Made by a program: the position numbers and the translations under genes. From Villigracilis sp024434165 (GTDB lineage: Bacteria > Chloroflexota > Anaerolineae > Anaerolineales > Villigracilaceae), in contig SZPK01000010.1 in assembly GCA_030263665.1 (NCBI GenBank), positions 1-64,000 of the forward strand: a stretch of 64,000 bases of DNA. Direction: 5' to 3'. Shown here piece by piece: positions 8,918 to 17,618 of this stretch. Within the stretch, counting starts at the first letter, position 1; each line of letters opens with the position of its first letter. The notes beneath the pieces are model-generated. The model searched no databases, was not told the DNA's origin, and saw nothing but the letters and a program-made list of their open reading frames with translations.

Positions 8918-9265
8918 ATGTTCAACTATACAACCTTCGACGAAACCAAAGCTGAATTTATTGAGATCGCTCCCGTTTCCGAACTGCCGAACGGCGAGCG
9001 TCTTTTCGTAAACCTGGGCGATAAGCCCATTGTCATTTTCAACATTGCGGGACAATTCTTCGCCATCGGCGACATTTGTTCGCACGACGACGGTCCGCTG
9101 GGGGATGGGATGATCGAGGGAAATAATATCGTCTGCCCGCGTCACGGAGGCGAGTTCGATGTCCGCACGGGGCAGGCGGTGCAAATGCCTGCTGTGGTGG
9201 ATATTCCTGCCTATCCGGTGCAGGTCAGGGACGGAACGATTTTTGTGGGCGTGCCGAAGGAATAA
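8918..9265 (+). CDS. Rieske [2Fe-2S] ferredoxin-type protein
   Basis: This 115-aa soluble Rieske protein has ligands C54-x-H56 (CSHDDGPL) and C73-xx-H76 (CPRHGGEFD) with no membrane anchor. It resembles the small ferredoxins of non-haem oxygenase systems and SUF loci. The ATG at 8918 is chosen because the alternative at 8858 lies inside a palindromic repeat and would encode only repeat sequence. It is the last gene of the suf run and is itself an Fe-S client. Its electron-transfer partner is not evident here. Confidence 0.92.
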   Translation: MFNYTTFDETKAEFIEIAPVSELPNGERLFVNLGDKPIVIFNIAGQFFAIGDICSHDDGPLGDGMIEGNNIVCPRHGGEFDVRTGQAVQMPAVVDIPAYPVQVRDGTIFVGVPKE

Positions 9266-9278
9266 TTACGAACGAAAT

Positions 9279-9788
9279 TTACCACTCGCCCGCATACTGA
9301 AGGTTGCAATGCCTGGCGATTCGTTCGATGTGCTTGCGTCTGAGTTCCACCAGCTGCCGCACATGCAAATTATCGTGCGCCACCCAGTTTGCGAACATTT
9401 CCTCCGCGCTTATTGACCCCCATTGGCTTTTGTATTTGATCTTCCAGTTTGCATTTTTCAATCCCTTCAGCCATGCAAGGGACTTTTCCCGCTCCCTGAA
9501 AAATTTGGATTTCATCTTGTTGAAATCCTGCTCGTTGTATTCTCGTAATTTGACCCACGCCATCGGCGCAATGGGATGCCATTCCTCGTGCTGGCGGTGG
9601 AGAATAAAACCGAGATGCTCGCGGAAATCCTCGCGCTCTTCATCGTAAAGATGGCAGATGACCTCCAAAATGGACCAACTGCTTTTGCTGGGTTTGATTC
9701 GCGCCTCATCCTGGCTGATACCTGCCAGCAAAGCCCAAATCATTTCCGTGCTGTGAGTCAGTTCCCGAAACAGCGTTTGGAATTCCAT
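9279..9788 (-). CDS. DinB-family protein
   Basis: This 169-aa four-helix-bundle protein belongs to the DinB/YfiT superfamily of putative metal-dependent thiol transferases. Metal-ligand candidates are the histidine in EVICHLYDEE and the pair in NWVAHDNLHVRQLVEL, which fits the usual three-histidine pattern. The start at 9788 has GGAGG five bases upstream (9794-9798); a further in-frame ATG at 9866 has no such signal. It converges on the Rieske gene, 13 bp apart at the 3' ends. The substrate is unknown. Confidence 0.85.
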   Translation of the reverse strand: MEFQTLFRELTHSTEMIWALLAGISQDEARIKPSKSSWSILEVICHLYDEEREDFREHLGFILHRQHEEWHPIAPMAWVKLREYNEQDFNKMKSKFFREREKSLAWLKGLKNANWKIKYKSQWGSISAEEMFANWVAHDNLHVRQLVELRRKHIERIARHCNLQYAGEW

Positions 9789-9843
9789 ACCAGCCTCCAA
9801 TCTCGAATCTCCAATTCTCTGCTCCTCCCAATTCTCAAATTTC

Positions 9844-10476
9844 TCACTCCCCAAACCTGCCCACAATCCTCAAAATATCGAATCCCTCCGCAAAGGGAAC
9901 CTCCCCAATCGCGCCGTGACGCACCATGATGGAGCGGGTCAATTCGCTGTTGAAGTAGTAACGGTCGCGGTAGGTCTCGTATTGCGCCAGCGCCTCGATC
10001 TTTTTGTTGACATCCTCTTCGCTCACCTCCACAATGAAATGGGGAAAGAAGCCGTAGGAGGAACGCACCACGTCAAAACCCAAAACCGTAATGCCGCGAA
10101 ACGCGCGCAGGGCTTCGTCGGTCATCGTGTTGTGGTCCTGGTGCACGTCCTGCCTGGAGTGGGTGAAGATCAGATCGGGTTTGAATTCCCTGCGGAGTTT
10201 GAGGAAATATTCCAAAATATCCTGCCGGGAATCGTGAAAGATGCGCGTTGTGAATGGACCGAAGACCACGCGCTCTTCCGGCACGCCCAATACCTTCATG
10301 GAACGCAGGTGTTCGGCTTTGACGTTCTTCAACTCCGGATTCTTCTGGTTATCAGAAAGCGTCACGCACAGGATGTCTGTTTTGTTGACAATGTGATGAA
10401 TCAACGCCCCGCAGCCGATTTCGATGTCGTCCGGGTGCGCGCCAAGGAAGAGGACTCGTTTGCCGAAGAAGTTCAT
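9844..10476 (-). CDS. PIG-L (LmbE-like) deacetylase family protein
   Basis: This 210-aa zinc-dependent N-deacetylase-like protein acts on N-acetyl sugars or similar in characterised relatives. The zinc motif AHPDD appears as LGAHPDDIEIGCGALIHH near the N-terminus, and the third ligand is the histidine in HSRQDVHQDHNT. The ATG at 10476 is preferred because the 14 residues upstream come from the GGACGATGGAC repeat. Its 3' end overlaps the possible extended DinB frame but not the chosen DinB start. Substrate unknown; mycothiol or sugar metabolism is a guess. Confidence 0.88.
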   Translation of the reverse strand: MNFFGKRVLFLGAHPDDIEIGCGALIHHIVNKTDILCVTLSDNQKNPELKNVKAEHLRSMKVLGVPEERVVFGPFTTRIFHDSRQDILEYFLKLRREFKPDLIFTHSRQDVHQDHNTMTDEALRAFRGITVLGFDVVRSSYGFFPHFIVEVSEEDVNKKIEALAQYETYRDRYYFNSELTRSIMVRHGAIGEVPFAEGFDILRIVGRFGE

Positions 10477-10477
10477 A

Positions 10478-10554
10478 GTGGATGGTGGACGATGGACGAT
10501 AGACAATAGACGATTCAATTCGATGGTCTATCGTCCATCGTCAATGGTCTATTT
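10478..10554. repeat. GACGATGGACGATAGAC inverted repeat, copy 2
   Basis: GACGATGGACGATAGAC (10488-10504) pairs with GTCTATCGTCCATCGTC (10526-10542). It lies between the PIG-L gene and the methyltransferase, both on the minus strand. It is the same family as 8846 and 34145. Confidence 0.85.
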
Positions 10555-11349
10555 TGTCGCCAGAATTCCGCCCACGACCTTGGTCATCACCAGTTTGCCG
10601 TCGCGGTCGAACCACTTCTGCGCCACCGCCTGGATCTTGCCGATGAGCGCTTCGTATTCGTCCTTGCCGTTGAACATCGAAGTCCACAACTTGCGGTCTT
10701 CGCTCAGCGAGGCGCGGACATATTCAATGAACGGTTCCACGCTGGGGAAGGTGAGATGGTTCTCGAATTTGTGCAGCTCGGTCTTTGCGAAGAGGCTGTC
10801 AATGGTGTTGAAAATTTCACCCTTGAAGCGCGAGGAGCCGGGCATGGGGGGGATGGTCTGGTTGGTGGCTTCCTTGATAATGTCGTAGAACATCTGCTTG
10901 TTTTCGGGCAGCGGACCGGAGACAAAAAGCCGTCCGCCGGGTTTGAGCACCCGGTGCGCCTCGCCAAATGTAAATCGGAGGTCTGAGGCGTAATAGATGG
11001 CGAAGGCGCTGGTCACAAGGTCGAACGTGTTGTCGGGGAAATTGAACGGCTTGTTGAAATCCAAAAACTGAAAGTCAATTTTCGCGCCGAGTTCCCTGTT
11101 CTTCGCGCGGGCTTTGTCAAGCAGTTCCTCCGAAAAGTCGCCGCCGATGATCTCCGCGCCGCCTTGGGTGTATTCGTTGAAAAGAAAACTGAGTTTCCCT
11201 GCGCCACAGCCCACATCGAGAATCTTCATTCCCGCCTGCGGTTTGAGCAGGTCGTTTGTCCACACGTCAATGTTGGCGGAGCCGTATTTTTCGTGGATGT
11301 CAATGCGGGTGAGCAGGTCTTTGCTGGTTTCCTGGTAATTGATTTCCAT
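10549..11349 (-). CDS. Class I SAM-dependent methyltransferase
   Basis: This 266-aa protein has a Rossmann-type SAM-binding core. Motif I is KILDVGCGAGKLSFLF (about 42-57), an acidic residue ends strand 2 (IIGGDFS), and motif IV is FDLVTSAFAIYYASD. HRVLKPGGRLFVSGP follows. It belongs to the broad methyltransferase type 11/25 group, so the acceptor cannot be named. AAGGAGAG lies before the ATG. Its 3' end abuts repeat copy 2, and its start is divergent from hisS. Confidence 0.88.
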   Translation of the reverse strand: MEINYQETSKDLLTRIDIHEKYGSANIDVWTNDLLKPQAGMKILDVGCGAGKLSFLFNEYTQGGAEIIGGDFSEELLDKARAKNRELGAKIDFQFLDFNKPFNFPDNTFDLVTSAFAIYYASDLRFTFGEAHRVLKPGGRLFVSGPLPENKQMFYDIIKEATNQTIPPMPGSSRFKGEIFNTIDSLFAKTELHKFENHLTFPSVEPFIEYVRASLSEDRKLWTSMFNGKDEYEALIGKIQAVAQKWFDRDGKLVMTKVVGGILATK

Positions 11350-11453
11350 TTGTCTCTCCTTGTAAAATAGTAATTCGATTATACCAAATTCAAATCAAAA
11401 TTCATCGGCTGAATTTTGAAAGGGCGTGATAAAATTCGCGCACTGGAGTCACA

Positions 11454-12725
11454 ATGGCGAGCAAAATCCAAGCGGTAAAAGGAACGCGAGAATTTTATCC
11501 TGAGCAAATGTCGCTTCGCAATTTCATTTATGAAAAAGTGCGCGCGGCTTCTCAGGCTTTTGGCTATCAGGAATATGACGGTCCGTTCATCGAGCCAATT
11601 GACTTGTATGCCGCAAAGTCCGGTGAGGAACTGGTCAAGAAGCAATCGTTCACCTTTCAGGATCGGGGAGGGGATTTCGTCACGCTTCGTCCCGAACTGA
11701 CGCCCAGCCTGGCGCGCATGATCGCGGCAAAGCAAAACGAGTTGACGTATCCCGTGCGCTGGTGGTCGTTCGGTCCATTCTGGAGATACGAATCGCCTCA
11801 AAAGGGACGCACGCGCGAATTCTTCCAATGGAACGTGGACATGATCGGTGTGGATACACCCGAAGCCGACGCGGAACTGATCGCCGTCGCCGCTTCATTC
11901 CTGCGTTCAGTTGGTCTGACACCCCAACAGGCTGCCATCTTTGTGAACAACCGCCGCCTGATCAACGCCCAATTCGACGCGCTGGATATTCCCCCCGAAA
12001 AGCGCGTGGACGTTTCCAACCTGATTGACCGCCGCTCAAAGATGAAACCCGAAGCCTGGGACGAAAACGGATTGGAACTGGGTTTGAACCGCAATCAACT
12101 CGAAGGCTTGAAAGGCGTTTTGGAAAATTACGAACTTTGGAAACAAAGCGAAGAACTGGTGCGGGTCTTTGATGCGCTCGAAGCCCTTGGCGTGAGGGAG
12201 TACATCAAGTTCGAGCCGGGCGTAATGCGCGGACTGTTGTATTACACCAGCACGGTCTTCGAGGCGTTCGATCTCACGGGGTCGGTGCGCCGCTCGATCC
12301 TGGGCGGCGGGCGGTATGACAACCTGCTCGCGGATGTGGGCGGCGATCCGCTGCCCGCGACTGGTTTTGCGATGGGTGATGTGGTGATCGGCATCATTTT
12401 GCAGGAAAAGGGACTGGTGCCGGAATTCGACCCCTCGCCAGCCGACGTGCTGGTGACGGTGTTCGACGAGTCCCTGTGCAAGAAGTCTCTTGAATTATCC
12501 ACCCAGTTGCGGAACGCTGGAATCGCCACGATGGTCTACCCCGAAGCCGTCAAACTGCAAAAGCAGTTCAAATTTGCGGACCGGATGAAGATGAAGGTCA
12601 CGCTCGTGCTCGGACCGGAGGAAGCGGAGAAAGGTCTGGTCGTAGTCAAAAACCTTCTAAATGGCGAGCAGGTTCAGGTTCAGAGAGAGGCGGTGGTGGA
12701 AGAGGTCAAAAAGTTGCTGCGTTGA
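11454..12725 (+). CDS. hisS: Histidyl-tRNA synthetase
   Basis: This 423-aa class II synthetase charges tRNA-His. Motif 1 is the region around YDGPFIEPIDLY. Motif 2 is WRYESPQKGRTREFFQW (about 125-141). The histidine-binding loop appears as GLLYYTSTVFEAFDL, and motif 3 as LGGGRYDN with GFAMGD. A C-terminal anticodon-binding domain (about 330-423) is present, so this is a full synthetase rather than HisZ. The motif 2 flank differs from the E. coli type (WWSFGPFWRYESPQ rather than YIGPMFRYERPQ). Its cognate tRNA-His gene starts 53 bp downstream. Confidence 0.95.
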   Translation: MASKIQAVKGTREFYPEQMSLRNFIYEKVRAASQAFGYQEYDGPFIEPIDLYAAKSGEELVKKQSFTFQDRGGDFVTLRPELTPSLARMIAAKQNELTYPVRWWSFGPFWRYESPQKGRTREFFQWNVDMIGVDTPEADAELIAVAASFLRSVGLTPQQAAIFVNNRRLINAQFDALDIPPEKRVDVSNLIDRRSKMKPEAWDENGLELGLNRNQLEGLKGVLENYELWKQSEELVRVFDALEALGVREYIKFEPGVMRGLLYYTSTVFEAFDLTGSVRRSILGGGRYDNLLADVGGDPLPATGFAMGDVVIGIILQEKGLVPEFDPSPADVLVTVFDESLCKKSLELSTQLRNAGIATMVYPEAVKLQKQFKFADRMKMKVTLVLGPEEAEKGLVVVKNLLNGEQVQVQREAVVEEVKKLLR

Positions 12726-12743
12726 AATATTTCGTGGTAAAAT
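12714..12743 (+). promoter_or_regulatory. Probable promoter of tRNA-His
   Basis: TTGCTG (12714-12719), an 18-bp spacer, then TGG-TAAAAT (12735-12743), an extended -10. The -35 element lies in the last codons of hisS, so the tRNA may be transcribed independently as well as by read-through. Confidence 0.5.
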
Positions 12744-12778
12744 CCTGCCGCTTCCGAAGAAGCGACGCAGGCGAACAT

Positions 12779-12852
12779 GGAGCCTATGGTGTAACGGCAG
12801 CACAACACACTGTGGATGTGTTAGTATGGGTTCGAAACCCATTAGGCTCCCA
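12779..12852 (+). tRNA. tRNA-His (GTG)
   Basis: The cloverleaf is complete. The acceptor GAGCCTA pairs with TAGGCTC, and an encoded extra G (12779) can pair with C73, the tRNA-His identity pair. The anticodon stem ACACA/TGTGT encloses loop CTGTGGA, giving GTG. The T-arm is ATGGG-TTCGAAA-CCCAT. The full CCA tail is not encoded. It sits directly after hisS. Confidence 0.96.
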
Positions 12853-12860
12853 CAATAGTA

Positions 12861-12899
12861 AAAAGACCCTAAAGGTTCCCGAAACCTTTAGGGTCTTTT
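12861..12899 (+). terminator. Rho-independent terminator after tRNA-His
   Basis: AAAAGACCCTAAAGGTT (12861-12877), five-base loop, exact complement ending in TCTTTT (12883-12899). The A-run on the left lets it work for the converging minus-strand gene too. Confidence 0.93.
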
Positions 12900-12907
12900 G
12901 TTATTGA

Positions 12908-14320
12908 TTAATCCCCTCTCACATACCAGATCGAGCCAGGCGAATCGTAACTCCAGCCTTCGCCCATGATGATGTGCGCCGTGCCGTTTTCGTCAATGTC
13001 GAGTTCGTAATAATCGCCGAAGGGGAAGCGGAAACCATCGGCGGTGATGTAGGTGTAACCGCTCACGAAGTCCGAGACATCCTGTTCGGCGGTCCAGGTT
13101 GCGCCGCCATCCGTCGAACTGCGATAGTAAGTGTTCCACCAGCCGTTCGTGCGTTCATCCATCCATGAAATGCGGACGTCGCCATTCCCCGTCGCGGCGA
13201 TGGCAGGGAAATTGTGTGAGATATTCGGTCCGGCAGTGGAAACCTCTGTGCGGGCGCTCCAGGTTGCGCCCCCGTCAGTGGATTTGTAGAAGTAAACGCG
13301 CGCGGGACCAAAGTCCACATTGTTGGCGTTGGAGAGGGCATAGACATTGCCCGCCTCATCGCCCGCCATGACGATTTGCGCGCCAAGATATGCCCAACCG
13401 CATAAATAATCTGCAGGGCATTTTTCGGGCGCACGGGAAACATCCACAACCTTGTTCGTCCAGGTTGCGCCGCCGTTGGTGGAGCGGCTGATGACCAGGT
13501 TGACCTTACCCCTCGCGCCGCCGTTTTGTTCGTAGCCTGCCCAAGCCATGTATGCCGTACCGTTGGGAGCGACGTAACCGCCGCCTGCCATTGCCCAGCC
13601 TAACTTCCCTTGAAATTTGATCTCGCTTTGCGTGAACGTCTGCCCGCCATCATGAGAGGAAGCGACATACAGCTTCTGAGTATGAGTGTAGGAGACGTAA
13701 ACATCCTGCCCGCGCACGGCGAGAATGGGTTTATCCACCGCAGCGTTGGTCGAGTCGGCGATCACGACAGACCAGGTCTCTCCAAAATCGGTGGACTTGG
13801 CAACTGCGATGTCGCTTTTATTGGCTTCCATCCAGACGGCGTAAACGGTACGCCCGTCTACGGGGTCCACGACGATTTGCGAATCCCACTGTCCGGTGTT
13901 CGCGCCTTCGATGTAGATTGGGGCGGGCGGTCCCCAGGTTGCGCCGTGATCGTTACTGATTTGGATGACCTGTGTCGGGTTGCCGCACACATCACAGCCC
14001 GGTACGCCGTAATATTGGGCGTACAGAACGTAAACATGACCGAATCGGTCAGCGGCGATGGCGGGTTCCCACTGATCGCCGTCGAAAAATCCGAGCCGTA
14101 CCTGGGAGGAAAATCCGCTGGGCGGGACGGGCGGAGCAAAGACCCCCGAAGGGATCGGCGCGGCAATCACCGATGCCAGCGGACCGACGACTTTGCGTTT
14201 GGCTTTGGCGGGTTCCTGCTTTGCAGGACTGAACGCTCCCATGCCTGCTCCTGCCGCTGCAGCGAGAATAAGAACAATCAAAACAACGAACACTTGTATA
14301 CGGGGTGCGCGTGCGGACAT
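12908..14320 (-). CDS. Exported BNR/Asp-box repeat (sialidase-fold) protein
   Basis: This 470-aa protein has an N-terminal hydrophobic segment (about 7-28), either a signal peptide or an anchor. It carries six Asp-box motifs of the form S-x-D/N-x-G-x-T-W: SNDHGATW, STDFGETW, SHDGGQTF, STNGGATW and STDGGATW twice. These mark a beta-propeller like that of exo-alpha-sialidases and sortilin-like proteins. The arginine triad of true sialidases could not be identified by eye, so catalysis is unproven. The ATG at 14320 has GAGGAG six bases upstream; the ATG two codons earlier is too close to it. It converges on the hisS/tRNA-His terminator. Confidence 0.86.
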   Translation of the reverse strand: MSARAPRIQVFVVLIVLILAAAAGAGMGAFSPAKQEPAKAKRKVVGPLASVIAAPIPSGVFAPPVPPSGFSSQVRLGFFDGDQWEPAIAADRFGHVYVLYAQYYGVPGCDVCGNPTQVIQISNDHGATWGPPAPIYIEGANTGQWDSQIVVDPVDGRTVYAVWMEANKSDIAVAKSTDFGETWSVVIADSTNAAVDKPILAVRGQDVYVSYTHTQKLYVASSHDGGQTFTQSEIKFQGKLGWAMAGGGYVAPNGTAYMAWAGYEQNGGARGKVNLVISRSTNGGATWTNKVVDVSRAPEKCPADYLCGWAYLGAQIVMAGDEAGNVYALSNANNVDFGPARVYFYKSTDGGATWSARTEVSTAGPNISHNFPAIAATGNGDVRISWMDERTNGWWNTYYRSSTDGGATWTAEQDVSDFVSGYTYITADGFRFPFGDYYELDIDENGTAHIIMGEGWSYDSPGSIWYVRGD

Positions 14321-14500
14321 AATCATCTCCTCTGGGTTGGGTTTTGCCCGGTTATCCGGGTATGAATTAGTTTACAGAATTGATGGGGCGCTTGTCAACC
14401 ACCTTTGCTTCGTACGCCTCCAAAAGCCTGCACATAACAGTGAATCGGCTTTTCCCTTTCAGGAGGGGTGGAAACGGTATTTTCATGTAAAATACCCTTC

Positions 14501-15922
14501 ATGCCCAAAACCATCAATGTTCTCTTTCTTGCCGCCGAAGCCGATCCGTTTGTAAAGGTCGGCGGGTTGGGGGATGTCGCGGGATCGCTTCCACAGGCGC
14601 TGCGCGCGCTTTCGAATGACGAAGTAAAACTGGACGTGCGGCTTGTGCTTCCGTACCATCCGGTAGTGAAGGCGGAGAACCTCCGTCCGCTGGAGGTGTT
14701 CTCGCTGCCGCGCGGCAGTTCCGAGGTCGTGGTGGAGGCGTTCGAGACCACGCTCAACGGGATGCCGGTCTATTTCATCGGCGGCGACCCGATCCGCGCG
14801 AACGGCTCCGTCTATTCCCTCGATGCAAAACTGGATGCGGAGAAGTACACTTTCTTTTCGCTGGCGGCGCTGGAACTTCCCAACCAAATCAACTGGCAGC
14901 CGGACGTCGTCCACGCCAATGACTGGCACACGGCGCTCAGCATCTATGCCAACCTGACCAAACGCTGGGAGGCAAACGCGCGCCATGTGGCGGGCGTGGT
15001 TACATTGCACAACCTGCCGTTCATGGGACCGGACATCAACGCGCTGCTCGAAGCGTATGGGATCAAACTGGCGCAAACGGATTTGCCCGATTGGGCGCGC
15101 GTTCTGCCGATGCCGCTTGGGCTATGGGCGTCGGATGCGATCGTAGCGGTCTCGCCAGGGTATGCCGGCGAAGTACTTACGCCGGAGTTCGGCTGCGGGC
15201 TGGATGAATTCCTTCACCTTCGCAAGGAAACGTTGAGCGGCATTTTGAACGGCATTGATACGGTCTCCTTCGACCCCGCCGCCGACAAAGCCATCGGCGT
15301 CAACTACGACGCCGCATCCATCGAGAAGCGCGTCATCAATAAAAAGTTGCTGCAAGACCGCCTCGGTCTTGCCCTCGACCCGAACATTCCACTGCTGGCG
15401 GTCGTCTCCCGTATGGATGTGCAAAAAGGCGTGGACCTCGCCTTCAGCGCGCTCAAGAGCATGAAGCGCGTCAACTTTCAGGCGGTCATCCTCGGCACCG
15501 GCGACCCGAAACTCGAAGAATCCGCCCGCGCTCTGCAGGAACTCTTTCCCGATAAGATCAAAGCCGAATTAAGGTTCGATGCGAAACTCGCCCGCCAAAT
15601 TTACGCAGGCGCGGATATGCTTCTTATGCCGTCGCGGTATGAACCGTGCGGTCTCGCGCAGATGATCGCCATGCGTTACGGCTGCGTGCCGGTGGTGCGC
15701 GCCGTTGGCGGCTTGAAGGATACCGTCCGGCAAAACGAGACCGGCTTTGTGTTCGAGAAACCCCATCACATGTCGCTGGCTGGGGCGATCAAGGCGGCGA
15801 TGAAGGCGATGGCAAACCCCGTAACGTGGCAGTCCATTCAGCGCGCGGGTATGGCAAAGGATTTTTCCTGGCAGGCTTCGGCGCAGGAATATTTAAAGCT
15901 TTATCTTTCATTGACGAAATAA
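14501..15922 (+). CDS. glgA: Glycogen/starch synthase (GT5)
   Basis: This 473-aa enzyme transfers glucose from ADP-glucose (or UDP-glucose) to the non-reducing end of alpha-1,4-glucans. The sugar-nucleotide loop KVGGLGD (19-25) is at the N-terminus. HANDWHTAL lies in the N-domain, and RYEPCGLAQMIAMRYGCVPV with GGLKDTV lies in the C-domain. The ATG at 14501 gives the family-typical N-terminus (INVLFLAAEADPFVK). A GTG at 14468 in the same frame abuts AGGAGG too closely to be used. TGTAAAAT ten bases upstream hints at a leaderless or very short 5' end. malQ follows. Confidence 0.94.
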   Translation: MPKTINVLFLAAEADPFVKVGGLGDVAGSLPQALRALSNDEVKLDVRLVLPYHPVVKAENLRPLEVFSLPRGSSEVVVEAFETTLNGMPVYFIGGDPIRANGSVYSLDAKLDAEKYTFFSLAALELPNQINWQPDVVHANDWHTALSIYANLTKRWEANARHVAGVVTLHNLPFMGPDINALLEAYGIKLAQTDLPDWARVLPMPLGLWASDAIVAVSPGYAGEVLTPEFGCGLDEFLHLRKETLSGILNGIDTVSFDPAADKAIGVNYDAASIEKRVINKKLLQDRLGLALDPNIPLLAVVSRMDVQKGVDLAFSALKSMKRVNFQAVILGTGDPKLEESARALQELFPDKIKAELRFDAKLARQIYAGADMLLMPSRYEPCGLAQMIAMRYGCVPVVRAVGGLKDTVRQNETGFVFEKPHHMSLAGAIKAAMKAMANPVTWQSIQRAGMAKDFSWQASAQEYLKLYLSLTK

Positions 15923-16025
15923 ATACTCCTGCCCGCTCGCGGAAGAAGATAAATTCTTTCCTCTTTCTTTTTATGAAAAGATTTGCCATCACTTCAATAA
16001 CTCACAATGAGAGGCGCTAACCAAC

Positions 16026-17531
16026 ATGGCTTTCAAACGTTCCTCCGGCATACTTCTTCATCCCACCAGCCTGCCCGGTCCGTATGGCATCGGCGATCTC
16101 GGTCCGCAGGCGTATCGCTTCGTGGATTGGCTCGCTTCCACCGGCTGCAAACTCTGGCAAATCCTGCCGCTGGGTCCCACCGGCTACGGCGACTCGCCCT
16201 ATCAATGTTTCTCGGCGTTTGCCGGGAATCCCTACCTCATCAGCCCGGATGATTTGCTTGCCGATGGATTGGCAGCCCGGGAGGATTTGGTTGCGTTGAA
16301 AGACCTGCCCGCATCGCGCGTGGACTATGGGCTGGTCATCCCCAGAAAGCTTGACCTGCTGCTGAAAGCGTTCCACCGCTTCCAGTCCAACCCCGAGCTT
16401 TTGCGCGGGGCATTCGATTACTTCTGTGCCCAGAACGCCTCCTGGCTCGACGACTTCGCGCTCTTCATGGCATTAAAGGAAGCCAACGGCGGCGGCGCAT
16501 GGAACGGCTGGGACCCCGCCTTGCGCGCCCGCAGCAAAACCGCGCTGGATAAGGCTCGCAATGATTTGGCGGAAGATGTCATGCGTCATTCGTTTTATCA
16601 GTTCCTCTTCTTTCGCCAATGGGAGAAACTGCGCGCCTATGCCAACGGCAGGGGGATTCAGATCGTCGGCGATATTCCCATCTTCGTTGCCTACGACTCC
16701 GCCGATGTTTGGGCGAACCCTGAATTGTTCTTCCTCGATGAAGCCGGCAATCCCACCGTCGTGGCTGGCGTCCCGCCCGATCTCTTTTCGGCAACGGGTC
16801 AATTGTGGGGCAACCCGCTTTACGACTGGGAAGTCCATAAAAAGGATGGATATGCCTGGTGGCTCTCTCGTGTGCGCGCCGTCCTGCAAACTGTGGATAT
16901 CCTCCGCTTCGATCACTTCCGCGGGTTTGCGGGCTACTATGAAATCCCCGCCTCGCACACCACCGCCGAAAACGGACGCTGGGTTCCCGGTCCTTCCAGG
17001 GATTTTTTCCGCGCTGTGGATAAATACCTCGGCGACGGTCTGATCACGCACGGCACAGGCTTGCCCATCATCGCCGAGGATTTGGGTGTCATCACTCCCG
17101 ATGTCATCGAATTGCTGAACGCATTCGACCTGCCCGGTATGAGGGTCTTGCAGTTTGCCTTTACCGATCCCGAGAACCCTTTCCTGCCGCACAATTACGT
17201 CCCGAACTGCGTCGCCTATACCGGCACGCACGATAACGATACGGCGTTCGGCTGGTTTGCATCCGCACCGGAGCACGAGCGCGAATTCGCCAAACGTTAC
17301 CTCGGCGTGGACGGTCACGATTTCGCCTGGGATCTCATTCGCGCGGTGTGGAAGTCCGTTGCCGTCTTTGCCATCGCTCCCATGCAGGATGTGCTCGGCT
17401 TGGGCGGGGAAGCGCGCATGAACTTTCCCAGCCGTCTCGGCGGTAATTGGGAATGGCGCATGTCCGAGGCGGACTTCCGCGAAGACCTCGCCGCAGGGCT
17501 GAAGGATTTGAACTGGATGACGCTGCGATAA
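16026..17531 (+). CDS. malQ: 4-alpha-glucanotransferase (GH77, amylomaltase)
   Basis: This 501-aa enzyme cuts and rejoins alpha-1,4-glucans. The N-terminus (SGILLHPTSLPGPYGIGDLG, QILPLGPTGYGDSPYQ) is diagnostic for GH77. The catalytic set is visible: nucleophile Asp in LRFDHFRGF, acid/base Glu in IAEDLGVI, and the stabilising Asp in GTHDNDT. Length matches the short bacterial (Thermus-like) form. It pairs with glgA about 100 bp upstream, suggesting storage-glucan synthesis and remodelling in one unit. A bidirectional terminator follows. Confidence 0.96.
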   Translation: MAFKRSSGILLHPTSLPGPYGIGDLGPQAYRFVDWLASTGCKLWQILPLGPTGYGDSPYQCFSAFAGNPYLISPDDLLADGLAAREDLVALKDLPASRVDYGLVIPRKLDLLLKAFHRFQSNPELLRGAFDYFCAQNASWLDDFALFMALKEANGGGAWNGWDPALRARSKTALDKARNDLAEDVMRHSFYQFLFFRQWEKLRAYANGRGIQIVGDIPIFVAYDSADVWANPELFFLDEAGNPTVVAGVPPDLFSATGQLWGNPLYDWEVHKKDGYAWWLSRVRAVLQTVDILRFDHFRGFAGYYEIPASHTTAENGRWVPGPSRDFFRAVDKYLGDGLITHGTGLPIIAEDLGVITPDVIELLNAFDLPGMRVLQFAFTDPENPFLPHNYVPNCVAYTGTHDNDTAFGWFASAPEHEREFAKRYLGVDGHDFAWDLIRAVWKSVAVFAIAPMQDVLGLGGEARMNFPSRLGGNWEWRMSEADFREDLAAGLKDLNWMTLR

Positions 17532-17562
17532 GGAGACAACGTTCCCTTGAGCCTGAACGAAT

Positions 17563-17604
17563 AAAAAAAAACCTTCCGGGTCCAACAAGCCCGGAAGGTC
17601 TTTT
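17563..17604. terminator. Bidirectional terminator between malQ and greA
   Basis: ACCTTCCGGG (17571-17580), nine-base loop, exact complement (17590-17599), an A-run on the left and CTTTT on the right. It serves both converging genes. Confidence 0.92.
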
Positions 17605-17618
17605 CGTAAATTTTTCCT

